Assembly (NCBI GenBank): GCA_007449985.2
Contig: VIIQ02000112.1
Span: 148,501 to 212,500, forward strand
Source of the DNA: Desmodesmus armatus
Lineage: Eukaryota; Chlorophyta; Chlorophyceae; Sphaeropleales; Scenedesmaceae
Length of the DNA stretch: 64,000 nt
Direction: 5' to 3'
The notes beneath the pieces were generated by a model, which ran no database searches, was not told the DNA's origin, and was given only the letters and a program-made list of their open reading frames with translations. The translations under genes and the position numbers were made by a program. Of this stretch, positions 12,715-23,014 are shown one piece after another (position 1 is the stretch's first letter; every line of letters begins with the position of its first letter).

Positions 12715-13900
12715 AGCCAACGCACAGAGACACGGCGCATATGTCCGATCAGTGAGATCAAGTTGATTTTCACTGTTGGGATACATTTAGCACAGCCAAA
12801 AACAACACAGGAGACATGGGTAGCACAGCACAGAACAGGAGGCTGGCCATGCGCTGGTGATTGCTGTTGAGGTGTCCAGGGTGCAGTGTGCTGGGCTGAG
12901 CAGCAGGCTGCACGGCACGCATGCATACAGGTGTATGGAGCGATAAGCAGGGCGTGACGATACGTACCGCTGACAATCTCCATTGTCTCTGCAGCAAAGT
13001 AGGCCTGGCCGTATGCTCCCAGGTGCATGCTGAAACACGCCTCCTCGCCTGCACACACATCAACACACATATGTGCCATACACCAGCATGTGATGTGCTG
13101 TTGTAGTATTGCGTTTGCAAGAGCCCACCGCTACCTCCTGCCAGTGATACTGATGTAATAGCACCAGGCCAGGCCGAGCTGCTGCTTATGGGGCGCCAGC
13201 ATGCAGGTCTGTACAACTGCCACTGTGGCTGATGGGGATGGTCAACTGCTTGTCCTGCACAACTGCTGCAGCATACCATGCCTGTACTGCCGGCATCAGC
13301 AGGTGGCCACAGCTGTGGGTCATGTATCTGGATCATATATGATTGACCTCATGTCGCCCACGAGACGCAATCTTTGACCTGCCACTACTCAGGGGACTGA
13401 AAACCACTGACGCCAATTCACCAAGCAGGAGGTCAAACAGCAGCTGCAGCTTGTACACGGCAGGTATGCACTGCAGGGCTGCTGCTTACCGTTCACAAAT
13501 ATCTGCACCTTCTTGTCCTTGCTGCGCATGGGAGTGTACTTGCCAAAACGCACTGCAAGCAAAAAGCCAGTTGTATACACATCTGTGTTCATGTGTCTGT
13601 GCTGCTGCAGCATGCTTGCAAGCAGCATGCTTACACACCATGGAAGCTTTGTCACACTTTGAAATCAATCAGGCATAGCTGAATGGACACATGCAAGCCA
13701 GGGGCATCCCTGCTGACACCGTACTGACCAGACAACACTGCCCCGGCCCACCCACCATAGAAGGGGGAACATTTCAGCGAGCCATCTGGCTGCTGCACCA
13801 CCATGATGTCGATGGCACCAGCCATATGGGGTGTCAGGCCGTTCACAGCACTCAGGATGGCCGTGCCCCCCATCACCACCCCACTCTGCGGCAAGGACAT
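5276..13900 (-). CDS. PAH1: Lipin-type phosphatidate phosphatase (PAP1, Mg2+-dependent)
   Basis: Dephosphorylates phosphatidic acid to diacylglycerol at the endoplasmic reticulum, a branch point between storage triacylglycerol and membrane lipid. About 12 exons. The N-lipin domain spans three exons (about 13900-13756 with [15 protein letters not shown], 13552-13490 with [15 protein letters not shown], 13049-12968 with GQAYFAAE). One very long exon (about 12676-9937) codes roughly 900 residues of Gln/Ala/Ser-rich linker. The C-terminal LNS2/HAD catalytic part follows: [11 protein letters not shown] (about 8051-7878), the catalytic DxDxT as SDVDGTIT at the start of the exon 7439-7290, then exons at about 6957-6839, 6415-6289 and 5957-5276 ([15 protein letters not shown]). 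These align in order with plant PAH1/PAH2. The start at 13900 (MSLPQSGVV) is a choice; 13927 or a separate upstream exon is possible. Exon edges around 8265-8400 are unresolved, because the frame with [11 protein letters not shown] differs from that of the preceding exon. The linker is far longer than in most lipins. Confidence 0.9.
7397..7690 (-). repeat. Tandem duplication covering the DxDxT exon acceptor
   Basis: A unit of about 138 bp occurs twice, with a third partial start near 7679. Both full copies contain the same 29 bases (7411-7439 and about 7549-7577), which on the minus strand carry the acceptor and the codons for [10 protein letters not shown]. Both copies are flanked by related GT-repeat and G-run sequence. 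The copy at 7411-7439 belongs to the real exon. The other lies upstream in the intron and lacks a donor at the same place. Confidence 0.85.
8979..9011 (-). repeat. Duplicated lipin exon end, possible 33-nt microexon
   Basis: The 3' end of the lipin exon at about 9331-9203, including its gtgagg donor, recurs about 220 bp downstream in the gene. The copy is preceded by cacag and followed by gtgagc. It would code [11 protein letters not shown], against [11 protein letters not shown] in the parent exon, and is exactly 33 nt with phase 0 ends, so inclusion would keep the frame. Whether it is spliced in cannot be told from sequence. Confidence 0.55.
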
Positions 13901-14438
13901 GCACACGCACTGGGGTGACCAAGGCATCTGAACAGAATCATGCTGCTGCTGCAGCTACAGGCATACAGAGGTTTTGAATGCACTGTTTGGATGCTTTCAG
14001 TAGACATGAGAGCATCAGCACATCAAGTGGATGGCAGAGGATGCAATGCCACTGGGAATGCAACCCCCCACTTGTCCATCCTGGGCTACCTTGATAGCCT
14101 GTGCTGTCTTGCTCATCTTGATTCAACACCACTCTTGTATCAGGGGACAAGAGTCAATAATCACTGAAACATTCTGGATTCCCAACGCCTGTCCGTGGTG
14201 CGAGCTTGGAAGGGCAGCAACCAACACCGAACAGATGTGAGGAAAGTTTCCAGCCCAATTGCAACCATGAAGTAAAACGTTGGTCTCTGCCTTTGGACAC
14301 TTCATACGTCACGACGGTTTTGTCTCTCGAACCCAAAGGCCTGCCAAGCAACAGCTGGGCTCATTGTATGCCAAAGTTTGCTTCCATAATATAAGTTTGT
14401 ACCTGATATGATGCAGACGTTGCCCAGCTACGTCGCCC
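13901..14438. promoter_or_regulatory. Divergent promoter region, lipin / coiled-coil gene
   Basis: About 540 bp lies between the probable lipin start (minus) and the start of the coiled-coil gene at 14439 (plus). Both promoters and 5' UTRs must lie here, together with any non-coding or short first exon of lipin. I see no clear TATA box, and no frame shows recognisable coding sequence. Confidence 0.45.
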
Positions 14439-17400
14439 ATGACAGAAGAAATTGATACACTTGCAAGAGACAGAGATGAGCTGCTGCCCGCCTCATCTGA
14501 GTTCTTCCCTGCTGGGGAGAACTGGATGCCCTTTGGGTAAGTCAGAAGAGTGGTATGTGCTGCCTAACTTAGCCTGTACGCGCTGTGAAGCAAAGCATCC
14601 ATGTCGTTGTCAGCAGAGGTAGGTAGGGGATGTTCAGCTGATGTTGCTGCCACCCTGTCCCACGTGTCCTGCAGAAGCAATGCATCCAGTGCTCTGCAGA
14701 CCCAGCATGTTGAGCAGACAGTCAGCGCATCGCAGCTGGCAGACTCCTTGCTTGCCCAGTTAGGGCACCTGCCGTCGAAGTTGAACAGCAACGGCAACCT
14801 CGTGGCAGTGACAGCCCAGGGTGCAGGCCAACTGTCCAAAGCAGCAGTTCCTGAGCTGCAGCTGTCCCAACATCGCCGCCCCAGCGCATCAGAGCAGTAC
14901 CACTTTGTCCGCCCATCTTCTGAGCATGCGGCAGCAGCACAGCAGCTCCAGCACAGCAGCGGCTGCTTCAGTATGCAGTTCCTGGAGCCACCAAACAGCC
15001 AGGCAACCAGCGGCCAGATGGTTCACCCCATGCTGTCAGCACCTGCCAGTGGAGCTCGGGTGTCAGCTGGTGCAGCCAGTGAGAAGAGCCACACCTCCCT
15101 GGCCAGCATGCCCCACGACAGCAGCTTGATCAAGGCGGGAGGGCCCATGATCAACAGCAATGGGGTAAGGATGCATGGCGGAAGGCCCTTTGCCAGGACT
15201 CACAGCAGCTGAACGAACAGATGCTCAACAGCTGGCAGTCACCTGAGCCAGTGCAGTACGTATGCCAGTCCCTGCTGAGGCTACATGCAGCTGCCTTGCT
15301 GAGAGAGACAGTCCTAGCTTGCCTGCAGCAAGGAGTGTGCCACCACGTGCTCTTGCTTGGATCGCCCGCCCATATGCATGTTCATGCGTACTGCCGCTGT
15401 TCTGTGCACCATGACCCTGTAACATCACTCGTTTGCTGTGTGTGTGTGTGTTGTTCAGCTCATCACCGGCATCAGCATCTCCAACCCGACAGACCAGCAG
15501 CAGGCGCAGTCGCCGACGCAGCAGCTGTTTGCGGCGCACCTGGCCAATGCAGCCCAGCAGCATCAAGAGCAGCAGCAGCAGCAGCGGTCCACCTCACCGT
15601 CTCGGCAGCCCTCCCAGTTGGGCAACAGCAGCAAGTGTGTCAGTGCAGCAGGGTCACACAGAGCAGAAGCAACGGCAGCAGCTGGGTCTGTTGCCGGGTC
15701 TGCAGCAGCTGTCTCTGCTGCTGGGTATGTCTCACAGGTATGCAGACCTGACGGATTGCGCTGATGCATCCGGACAATCCTTCATATCATTACAGCAGCT
15801 GGCAGTGCTTAGCCCTCGTGCATGGTTGACATTCACTATGCATCTACTGATCTTAGCCCAAGCCAAAAATGTGTGCCTCAATCCCCGGAACAGCTTCACT
15901 GCTGTCGTGTTTCTTCACAGCCTGCCCTACTGCTCCTGCTAACTGCGCTGAGCTCTCTGCTTGTCTTTGGTGTGTGCTGTGTGCTGTGTCCCCAGTCTGG
16001 TGCTGCTGCTCCCTCAGCCCCACAGCCACCATCAGGTGATGAGGCTGCCAGCCTGTCAGTGCAGCTGTCAGTTGTGCAGGCAGAGCTAGCCGGCAGCCAG
16101 CATCAGGTGGTGGAGCTCAGCCAGCACCTGGCAGCAGCTGAGGCCGCAAAAGCTGCACTGCAGGAGCAGCTGGACCACCTGGACGTCAAGGTGTGTCTGG
16201 TGCTGACATATACATGCTTGTTAGTTCTTCCTGCGCTCGTAGTGTCTTAAGCAGGACACCCCAAGGACGCCCCAAACAGACAAACAGATGTGTGCCAGTG
16301 GCCAGTGCCCAGATTCTTTCAATGTGTGCGCAGCCCGAAAGTTCTCCACAGCTTGTGCTGCTCTGTGCTGACTCTTGGCCTGGCTGGCTAGTCACTGGCT
16401 ACACGCTTGAATATGGTGGAGGTCCACTGAATGTAGCCATAGTGCTGATGGTGCCGCTGCACCTTGAAAATGGTGGCCCAGCAAAGTGACACGTGCGCCT
16501 TCCTGATGTCTGCTGTGCCTTCTGCCTGTGACTGGCGTGGGCCCTGTCTGCTGTGGTGGTGTGTCCAGGCACGCTCGCAGGAGAGCCAGCTTGTGTTTGC
16601 GCACCAGCAGCTGGAGATGCGGCTGCAGGAGTCACAGGCGCATGCAGCTGCGCTGGAGGCAGCCCAGCACAACACGGCACAGCTGCAGGAGACACTGGCC
16701 AGCGTGACTGATGAGCTGCGCAAGACCAGGCAGGAGGCTGATGCAGGTGGGCAGGAGAATATGGGATGGTTGGTAGGGTGCAGGGTGATGCTTTGAGTGT
16801 CCCAGCAGTACAATCAACCCTCAACCTTTCTGCCCAATGACTGGGAGGAAAGGAAGCTGCAGTAGGAGGCTGCTGTTGCAAGCTGTGTGATGGCTGTGCA
16901 ACAGGCAAGCAAATGCGTAGCGGCAGCTGCACGTAGACAGGATGGGGGCTGTCTGATTACTGGTCTGGTGGTTGCTTGCTTGCTTGATGTCTTGCTTATC
17001 AGCCTAAGCGTCAACTGAGCCGCCCATTTGTGCCTGAACCATGGCTTGCTGTGTCGCTGGCTGGCTGCAGTGTCTGCGCAGCAGGCCGACGATGCCTCTG
17101 ACGCTCGTCGCCTGGCTGCCGAGGTGGACCGGCTGAACCAGCGCATCTGCAGCCTGAGCGCCGAGCTGGAATCCACACAGCAGCAGCTGGCAGAGGCGCG
17201 GGACCAGCTGGGGGCCATGCAGCGGCTGCAGAGCAGCAACGGCAGGCGCATGGTGGAGCTGGAGGGGGATGCTAGCGGCCTGGCGCAGCAGCTGACGGTG
17301 GGTGCGGCTGATTGTTGGGGGGGGGGGGGGGGCTGGCAGCTGGTGGCTGTTTGTGCAAGGCATGTAGCGATGTGCATGTGGTAGGGGCATGTCTGCGCTC

Positions 17401-19691
17401 AGTCAAGGGTCCTGGTCTGTACACCTGTGTTTGTGCCAGACACGTACCAGGAACCCCTTGAAACCAGAAACTTCGTACATATTGTCAGCGCAACCGCCTT
17501 GATAAGTATTTCTGGCATGATGAAATGTGCCGTGCTGTGCTGTGCTGTGCTGTGCTGTGCTGTGCTGTGCTGTGCTGTGCTGTGCTGTGCTGTGCTGTGC
17601 TGTGGCCTGCAGTCAGCCAAGGAGCGTGCTGCCCTCCTGGAGGCTCAGAACAGCCGTATGAACAGCGAGCTGTCAGCTGCAGAGGCAGCCCACAACAAGC
17701 TGACACAGCAGCTGGCAGCAGCAGACCTGCAGAGCGCAAAGCTCTCGCAGCAGCTGGCTGGCCATGAGGCAGCACAGAGCCGCTTCAACCAGCAGATCTC
17801 CTCTGCAGATGCCCACAATGCCAAGCTGATGCAGCAGCTGTCTGCTGCTGAGGGTGAGGTGGCGGCGTTGAGGTCCGAGGTGTCGCTGCTGCAGACGTCA
17901 AGGCAGCAGCTGGACATGAACTGCGAGCAGATGAGGCAGCTGCAGCAGGACCAGCAGCGGCACCTGGCACAGCTGCAGAACGAGGTGTCACAGGCAACGC
18001 AGGAGATAATGGTGAGGGTGGGGTGGGGCATCAAAAACATCGCGTGTGATTGATTTGAGGTTGGGGTCTTGGCTACGGAGTACTTTGGCATGTGTGGGGT
18101 GCACAGACCTGCAGAAACAGCCTTGAGGGGCAGAAGCATCTATGGTGTATACGGGACCAGGGGATGTAGTGTTGAGTGTTGCAGCGTGGCTCAGGTGTTG
18201 CCCACAAAGCAACCCTGTCAATGTTGCTGCTCAATGAGGGCTGGTTGGCAGCGGGTGTGGGTGTGGGGGGCTGCTGTGGAGGCGCAGGCCATGGGCAAAG
18301 TACTGCAGGTTCATCGAGCATCAGACAGCTAGCTGCTTGGTGGTGCCTTGCCAGCACACAGCCGTCTCCTTGCCGCCTTGGCATCTCAACGTGCAGCAGG
18401 CTGTCAGACTTGCTGCACCTGCGGCCCTCTTGCGGCCACAGTTTGTAGGGGGGGCATATGCTTGCATGCTGCCAGCGGACTGATGTGTGTGAGGATCCAG
18501 CGATGAGCAGTGCTGCTACCTTGTTTGTTGTCCTGCTTGGCCCTGCAGACGCTGCGGTCTCAGAACGACACCCTGGCCCAGCGCCTGAATGCAGCAGACA
18601 GCAGCAACTCAGCGCTGCAGTCGGGCCTGGACAAGAGCTGGCAGTCCGCCAGGGCTGCCGACAGGGCGGCACAGGAGACCAAGCAGCAGCTGATGCAGGC
18701 GCAGCAGACGATCCTGCAGCTGCGGCAGCAGCTGCAGCAGCAGGGGGCCTCGGCAGCTTCCCTGGGGGTACTAGGGCCAGTGGCAGGGTATGCCGGAATG
18801 GCTGCAGGGGGCTTCTCTGGAGGGGCCTTACCAGGGAGTTCAATGTGGATGGAGTCGCCGCGGCCTGTTGAGAGCTACAGCCTGGGGATGGGGATGGGAC
18901 CTCCAGTGTCCTCAGGGCTAGTCATGGAGAGCAGCAGGCAGCGGCTTGACATGGGGGCGGGCGGTGCTGCTGGTGGCTCGATGTATGCGTCACAGGAATG
19001 GCAGGGCTCGGGGAGGAGCTTGGGGGCGTCCGTGGATGCGGTACCGTGGAGCAGTAGTCAGCAGCAAGGGGGCTACGGCAGCACCAGGAACAGCCCAGAG
19101 AAGCCAACAGCAGCTGGGCCACCTCAGCCTGCAGCAGTGAGCAGGTCCTGTGAGGGGACGCCGTGGTTTGCGGGGGGAGGTGGGCGTGTGGGATCCACAC
19201 AGCAGGCCAGCAGCCATATGCACGCCCCTAGCTCTGCTGCCATGGCTGCTGCGCCAGCGGTGGGCGCGTCGTACGACTCGCAGCAGCACGGCAGCGGGGT
19301 GCCGCTGGGTGCGGCCAGCGCCGCGCAGCAGCCCAGCAGCAGCCAGCACATGCAGATGCAGGCGGACATGCTGCGTGCCAAGGCGCCTAGCCCCATGCAG
19401 GCCGCTGCAGACCTTGGCTATACAGGCAGCACGCTGCCTTTGAGCCGCGACATGATGAGCGTGGTTGAGATTATGGCCTCGACCAAGCAGGCGGAGGATC
19501 AGCTGCTGGAGCTGAGCAAAGAGCGGGACGAACTTGAGAAGGAGCTTGCGAAGATGCCTCCCGGTGCCGGGCGCACGATCAAGGGCCGGCAGCGGAAGAT
19601 GGCGGTAGAGGCGCGCTTGGACGACCTGGGCTTTGAGATCAGCAGGGTGCGTACGGAGATAAAGAAGCTCAACGGTCAAGTCAAAAGGTAG
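14439..19691 (+). CDS. Large coiled-coil protein, possibly cytoskeletal or centrosomal
   Basis: Eight exons join cleanly (14439-14536, 14675-15164, 15459-15737, 15996-16190, 16569-16746, 17071-17297, 17613-18011, 18549-19691), giving 1002 residues with all phases consistent. The N-terminus (MTEEIDTLARDRDELLP) is followed by a Ser/Ala/Gln-rich segment. From about 16000 to 18750 comes a long heptad-type coiled coil (repeated QQLAAADLQSAKLSQQLAGHE-like blocks). A low-complexity Gly/Ser linker follows, and then a conserved-looking C-terminal coiled coil (SVVEIMASTKQAEDQLLELS, PPGAGRTIKGRQRK, ARLDDLGFEISRVR). That tail resembles C-terminal coiled coils of centrosome- or cilium-associated proteins, for example MPHOSPH9-like, but this is a weak recollection and not a firm assignment. 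There is no membrane segment or catalytic motif. The last exon 5' acceptor and every donor are canonical. Confidence 0.75.
17526..17604 (+). repeat. TGTGC pentanucleotide microsatellite at a 3' splice site
   Basis: About 15 nearly perfect TGTGC units run without interruption up to tggcctgcag, the acceptor of exon 7 of the coiled-coil gene. The repeat occupies the place of the polypyrimidine tract and is likely length-variable between strains. Confidence 0.95.
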
Positions 19692-20479
19692 ACACAGCTG
19701 GGTTGCTGCGATGAGCCGTGGTGCTGGCGTCTGACCGGTTTGCGCCCTGTGAAGTTTGGCAGCGTGTGTGCGTTTAGCTCAACGTCTCACTGTTGCCACC
19801 CTGTTGTTGCTGAGCCTGGAGCCATTGACTGTGATTTGACTGTGACCTCACTGTTTGGTGGTTGGACTCGATGCTTTGTGGCCAGTTCTGCTGGTGCTCT
19901 GGCAATTACACTACCATTTGTTGAACACACATGTGTGTGTGGCGTCATCACAAGCAGCCGCCCCTGTTCTTGCTGTATTGGCTCGAGACAGCCCATGCTT
20001 TCAAAGTGACGTCCGTTTGGTGATTTTGGTTACGCGGGATACTGGTATGTTGGGGGTAGGGGTCCAAAGCCTGGGGTGTGTTCATGGCATGTACCCCACC
20101 ATTGCATGATCCGATCCAACTCAGGCTTGGTGTATGAGAATGGCGTGTGACTACTCAAGTACAGCAAGGTTGTGCTGTTGCGCCATGCCGCTCCCTGCAC
20201 AAGGGATCCACGGGGTCTTCTTCTTTTGCTGTTTGTTACATAAGGTGCCCTTATCCAAGTGGAGTGCATTTGTGTTGATAGAGCTGCTTTGGAACGTGAG
20301 GGCGGCATGTGTTGGTGGCCACATCGCTAGCAGCATACAAGTTATGTAACAGCTGATGCTGTGCAAAAGAACTGACATGGCTGCATATGACATGTAATAA
20401 CAACTGCAGAATCCCTGGTGCCCAAATTGACGCTGGCCTCAACAGCAGTGGCTTGTGGATGCTGTTGGGCGGCAGCAAG

Positions 20480-20660
20480 TGTACCTGGGGGCCTGCACTA
20501 CCTGCCCTTCAGCATCCCCCCCCCCCCACACACACACACCGTGGTAGCTAAACCTTCAATCCTGTCCCCTCCCCCACCTTGATGAACCTCAGCAGCCCCC
20601 TGACACTGGGGGCCTGCACTACCTGAGCAGACGCACCTCCCCCCCCCCCCCCCGGTGCGG
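20480..20660 (-). repeat. Detached copy of CLEC16A exon-end module (copy A)
   Basis: Contains the same order of parts as copies at 22304-22470 and 22561-22642: a TG-repeat and G-run, a short exon-like core, then gtg and the phrase aggattgaaggtttagc. The core at 20613-20578 would code APSVRGLLRFIK in 36 nt, between gtagtgcag and gtgggg. It lies beyond the CLEC16A stop codon at 21383. Confidence 0.7.
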
Positions 20661-20978
20661 TGGCTAATTAGCCCCTGGTGTACCTGGGGGTGAAGTGCAA
20701 TGTGTGCAAGACGGCGTCTATGCTGCTTTTGCTGCAACTGGAGTCACAACAAAAACTGACTTGGGCACACACACTCGTCATCTCGACTGGTCTTCACAAC
20801 ATATGTTACACCTGTTGGAAGCAAGTCATGTGTTGTGGCACCCCCTGGCTTGACAGCTCAACGATGGTAGAGAGAGGCCAGCAGAATCACACGGCACGCA
20901 GCCAAGACACCTTCATGTCACAGTGAGCCAAGGGTGTGGGGGGGGGGGGGAGCAAAGCACGCCTAGCTTCAGCTGCAC

Positions 20979-21052
20979 ATGCATATGCATCACTATCCAC
21001 TTCTTTTCGTTGACAGACACGGCAGCTTCAGCCTCTGCGGTCTTACTACAAC
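20979..21052. repeat. Direct repeat, copy 1
   Basis: About 74 bp starting near tatgcatcactatccac and including gttgacagacacggcagc recurs with few changes at 21260-21335. Both copies lie in the 3' UTR or flank of the CLEC16A-like gene. No coding or element identity is recognised. Confidence 0.85.
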
Positions 21053-21259
21053 ACAGCATGCAGCCAAGGCACCACGTCAAGCTGCATTACGGCAGCACAT
21101 CAAAATACACAACTGTGCCAAGCCCGGCTCAGGCCTTAGTGAGGGAGGCCATGCTGGCGATGCAGTTAGCACACAAGTGCTGCTGAGACGCCAGCAAAGC
21201 TGCAGCACCCTGTTTGCAAGGGCATGCTGCATGAACACCGTCACAAAAACACATGAACA

Positions 21260-21335
21260 CCATGCTTATGCATCACTGACCACTTCATTTCGTTGACAGA
21301 CACGACAGCTTCAGCCTCTGCGATCTTACTACAAC
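21260..21335. repeat. Direct repeat, copy 2
   Basis: Second copy of the repeat at 20979-21052, with differences such as gacacgacagc for gacacggcagc. The copies are about 280 bp apart, which points to a local duplication of the flank. Confidence 0.85.
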
Positions 21336-21382
21336 ATGAACACCATGCTGCTCAGGCTACACACAGGCCATGGGTCTGCTGG

Positions 21383-21742
21383 CTACCCCAAGTCCTCTGC
21401 ACTGTCCACAAGTGAGGCCTGTGCTATACTATTGGTCACCTGCAGCACAGCCTCCTGAACTTCAGCAGAAGCATCAGAGGTTTGGCCCACAAGGGCTGCT
21501 TGACCAGCAGCTGCACCTTCAACTGGGCTGTTCTGCTGCTGCTGCTGCTGCTGCTGCAGTGGCGCCTGCATTTCGGCCGTCGGCTGTTTGGGCAACTGCT
21601 CATATGGCGGCTGCTGTTCCGGCAGCCGGTCCTGCTGCTGCGGGTAATCCCCAGCCTGCTGCATAGGCTGCTGCAACTCCAGCTGCTGCTCCTGCCCTGC
21701 CTGCTGCTCAGATTCATCCTGCTGCGCCTCCTGCTGCTGCGC

Positions 21743-21776
<34 letters not shown>

Positions 21777-22972
21777 AGGGCCTGCTGCTCAGCATTCGCC
21801 TGTTGCACCACCTGCTGCTGCTGCTCCCGCCCCGCCTGCTGCTCATATTCAGCCTGCTGCCCCTCCTGCTGCTGCTGCTCAGCTTCAGCCTGCTGCGCCT
21901 CCTGCTGCTGAGCTGTACCACACATGGGCGCCAGTGCATCCCCATACAGGGCTTGCAGCCGTGCTGCATGCTGCTGCACCAGTGTCACAGCCAGTGCTGC
22001 CTTGTCCCCTGAGCTGAAGGCCAGCACCCAGTGACCGTCTGCCAGCTGACGCATCGCTGCAAGGAGCCCACCCTGCTTGGCACTTGAAGTCTGCAGCATG
22101 ACATGGCGAGGGGGCACAGCATGGCAAATATCAGAGGTTTGTGGCCTTGTCCTTGCCTGGTCCCACATACAAGACCCCCTGCAGGTGAAGGGGACACAGG
22201 ACCGTCCAACAGCTGCCTTGGTGCAAGTGACAGTCCGAGCAGCAGGCGGACAACAACTACTACCAGAACTGACGACCAGCTCCTTCCCACGCACCCCCAC
22301 CACCCTTCAGCATCCCCCCCCCCCCCCACACACACACTCCCCGTGGTGGCTAAACCCTCAATCCTACCGCTCCCCCTCCCTCGCACCTTGATGATGCTTA
22401 GCAGGCCCCTGACACTGGGGGCCTGCACTGCCTGCCCCTCAGCATCACCCCCCCCCCCACACACACACAAGCCAGCATGCATGTGCACGCATGCAGTCTC
22501 TCTGTCGACACACATGTTCATAGTATGCTAGCTACACGTGTAACCTCTGTGCCTAACACACCCCATGGTGGCTAAACCCTCAATCCTACCCCCCCCCCCC
22601 TCTCGCACCTTGATGATTCTCAGCAGCCCCCTGACACTGGGCCGCACATGCACGTGCAGCCACTTGCCGACCTGTGGGTCTGTGTAGGGCCGTGCCCCCA
22701 GCAGTGGGGCCACAGACAGCACCACACCAGCCTGGGGCCTACTGGGTGAGGGGTCTGCCAGCACTGCCACAGGCAGAGACCGCAGCAGGCTGCCGTGGTG
22801 CACACCACCTGCTGCTGCTGCTGCTGCTGGTGGTGGTGGGGCTGTGCCTGAGAGGCTGTGGGTGTTGCGGGTGGCGCCTGGTGTGCTGCTGGTGCTGCTG
22901 TTGATGTGTTGGGTGCCTGGCTCTGAGGGGCCTTGCAGTGCGGCCATCTGCTGCTGGGACAGGCCAGCCACT

Positions 22973-23014
<42 letters not shown>

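Larger units (their letters stand above)
19692..21382. other. Intergenic region between convergent genes
   Basis: Holds the 3' UTRs of the coiled-coil gene (plus; TGTAA at 20345-20349 and 20393-20397) and of the CLEC16A-like gene (minus; TGTAA read from 20810-20806). It also contains a copy of a CLEC16A exon-end module (20480-20660) and a pair of direct repeats of about 74 bp (20979-21052 and 21260-21335). No coding gene is seen. Confidence 0.55.

Noticed and set aside
17399..17620. Repeat-coded frame (QHSTA repeats) on the minus strand
   Set aside because: It is only the translation of the TGTGC microsatellite.
21482..22012. Leu-rich plus-strand frame of 176 codons
   Set aside because: It is the antisense shadow of CAG/CTG repeats in the last CLEC16A exon.
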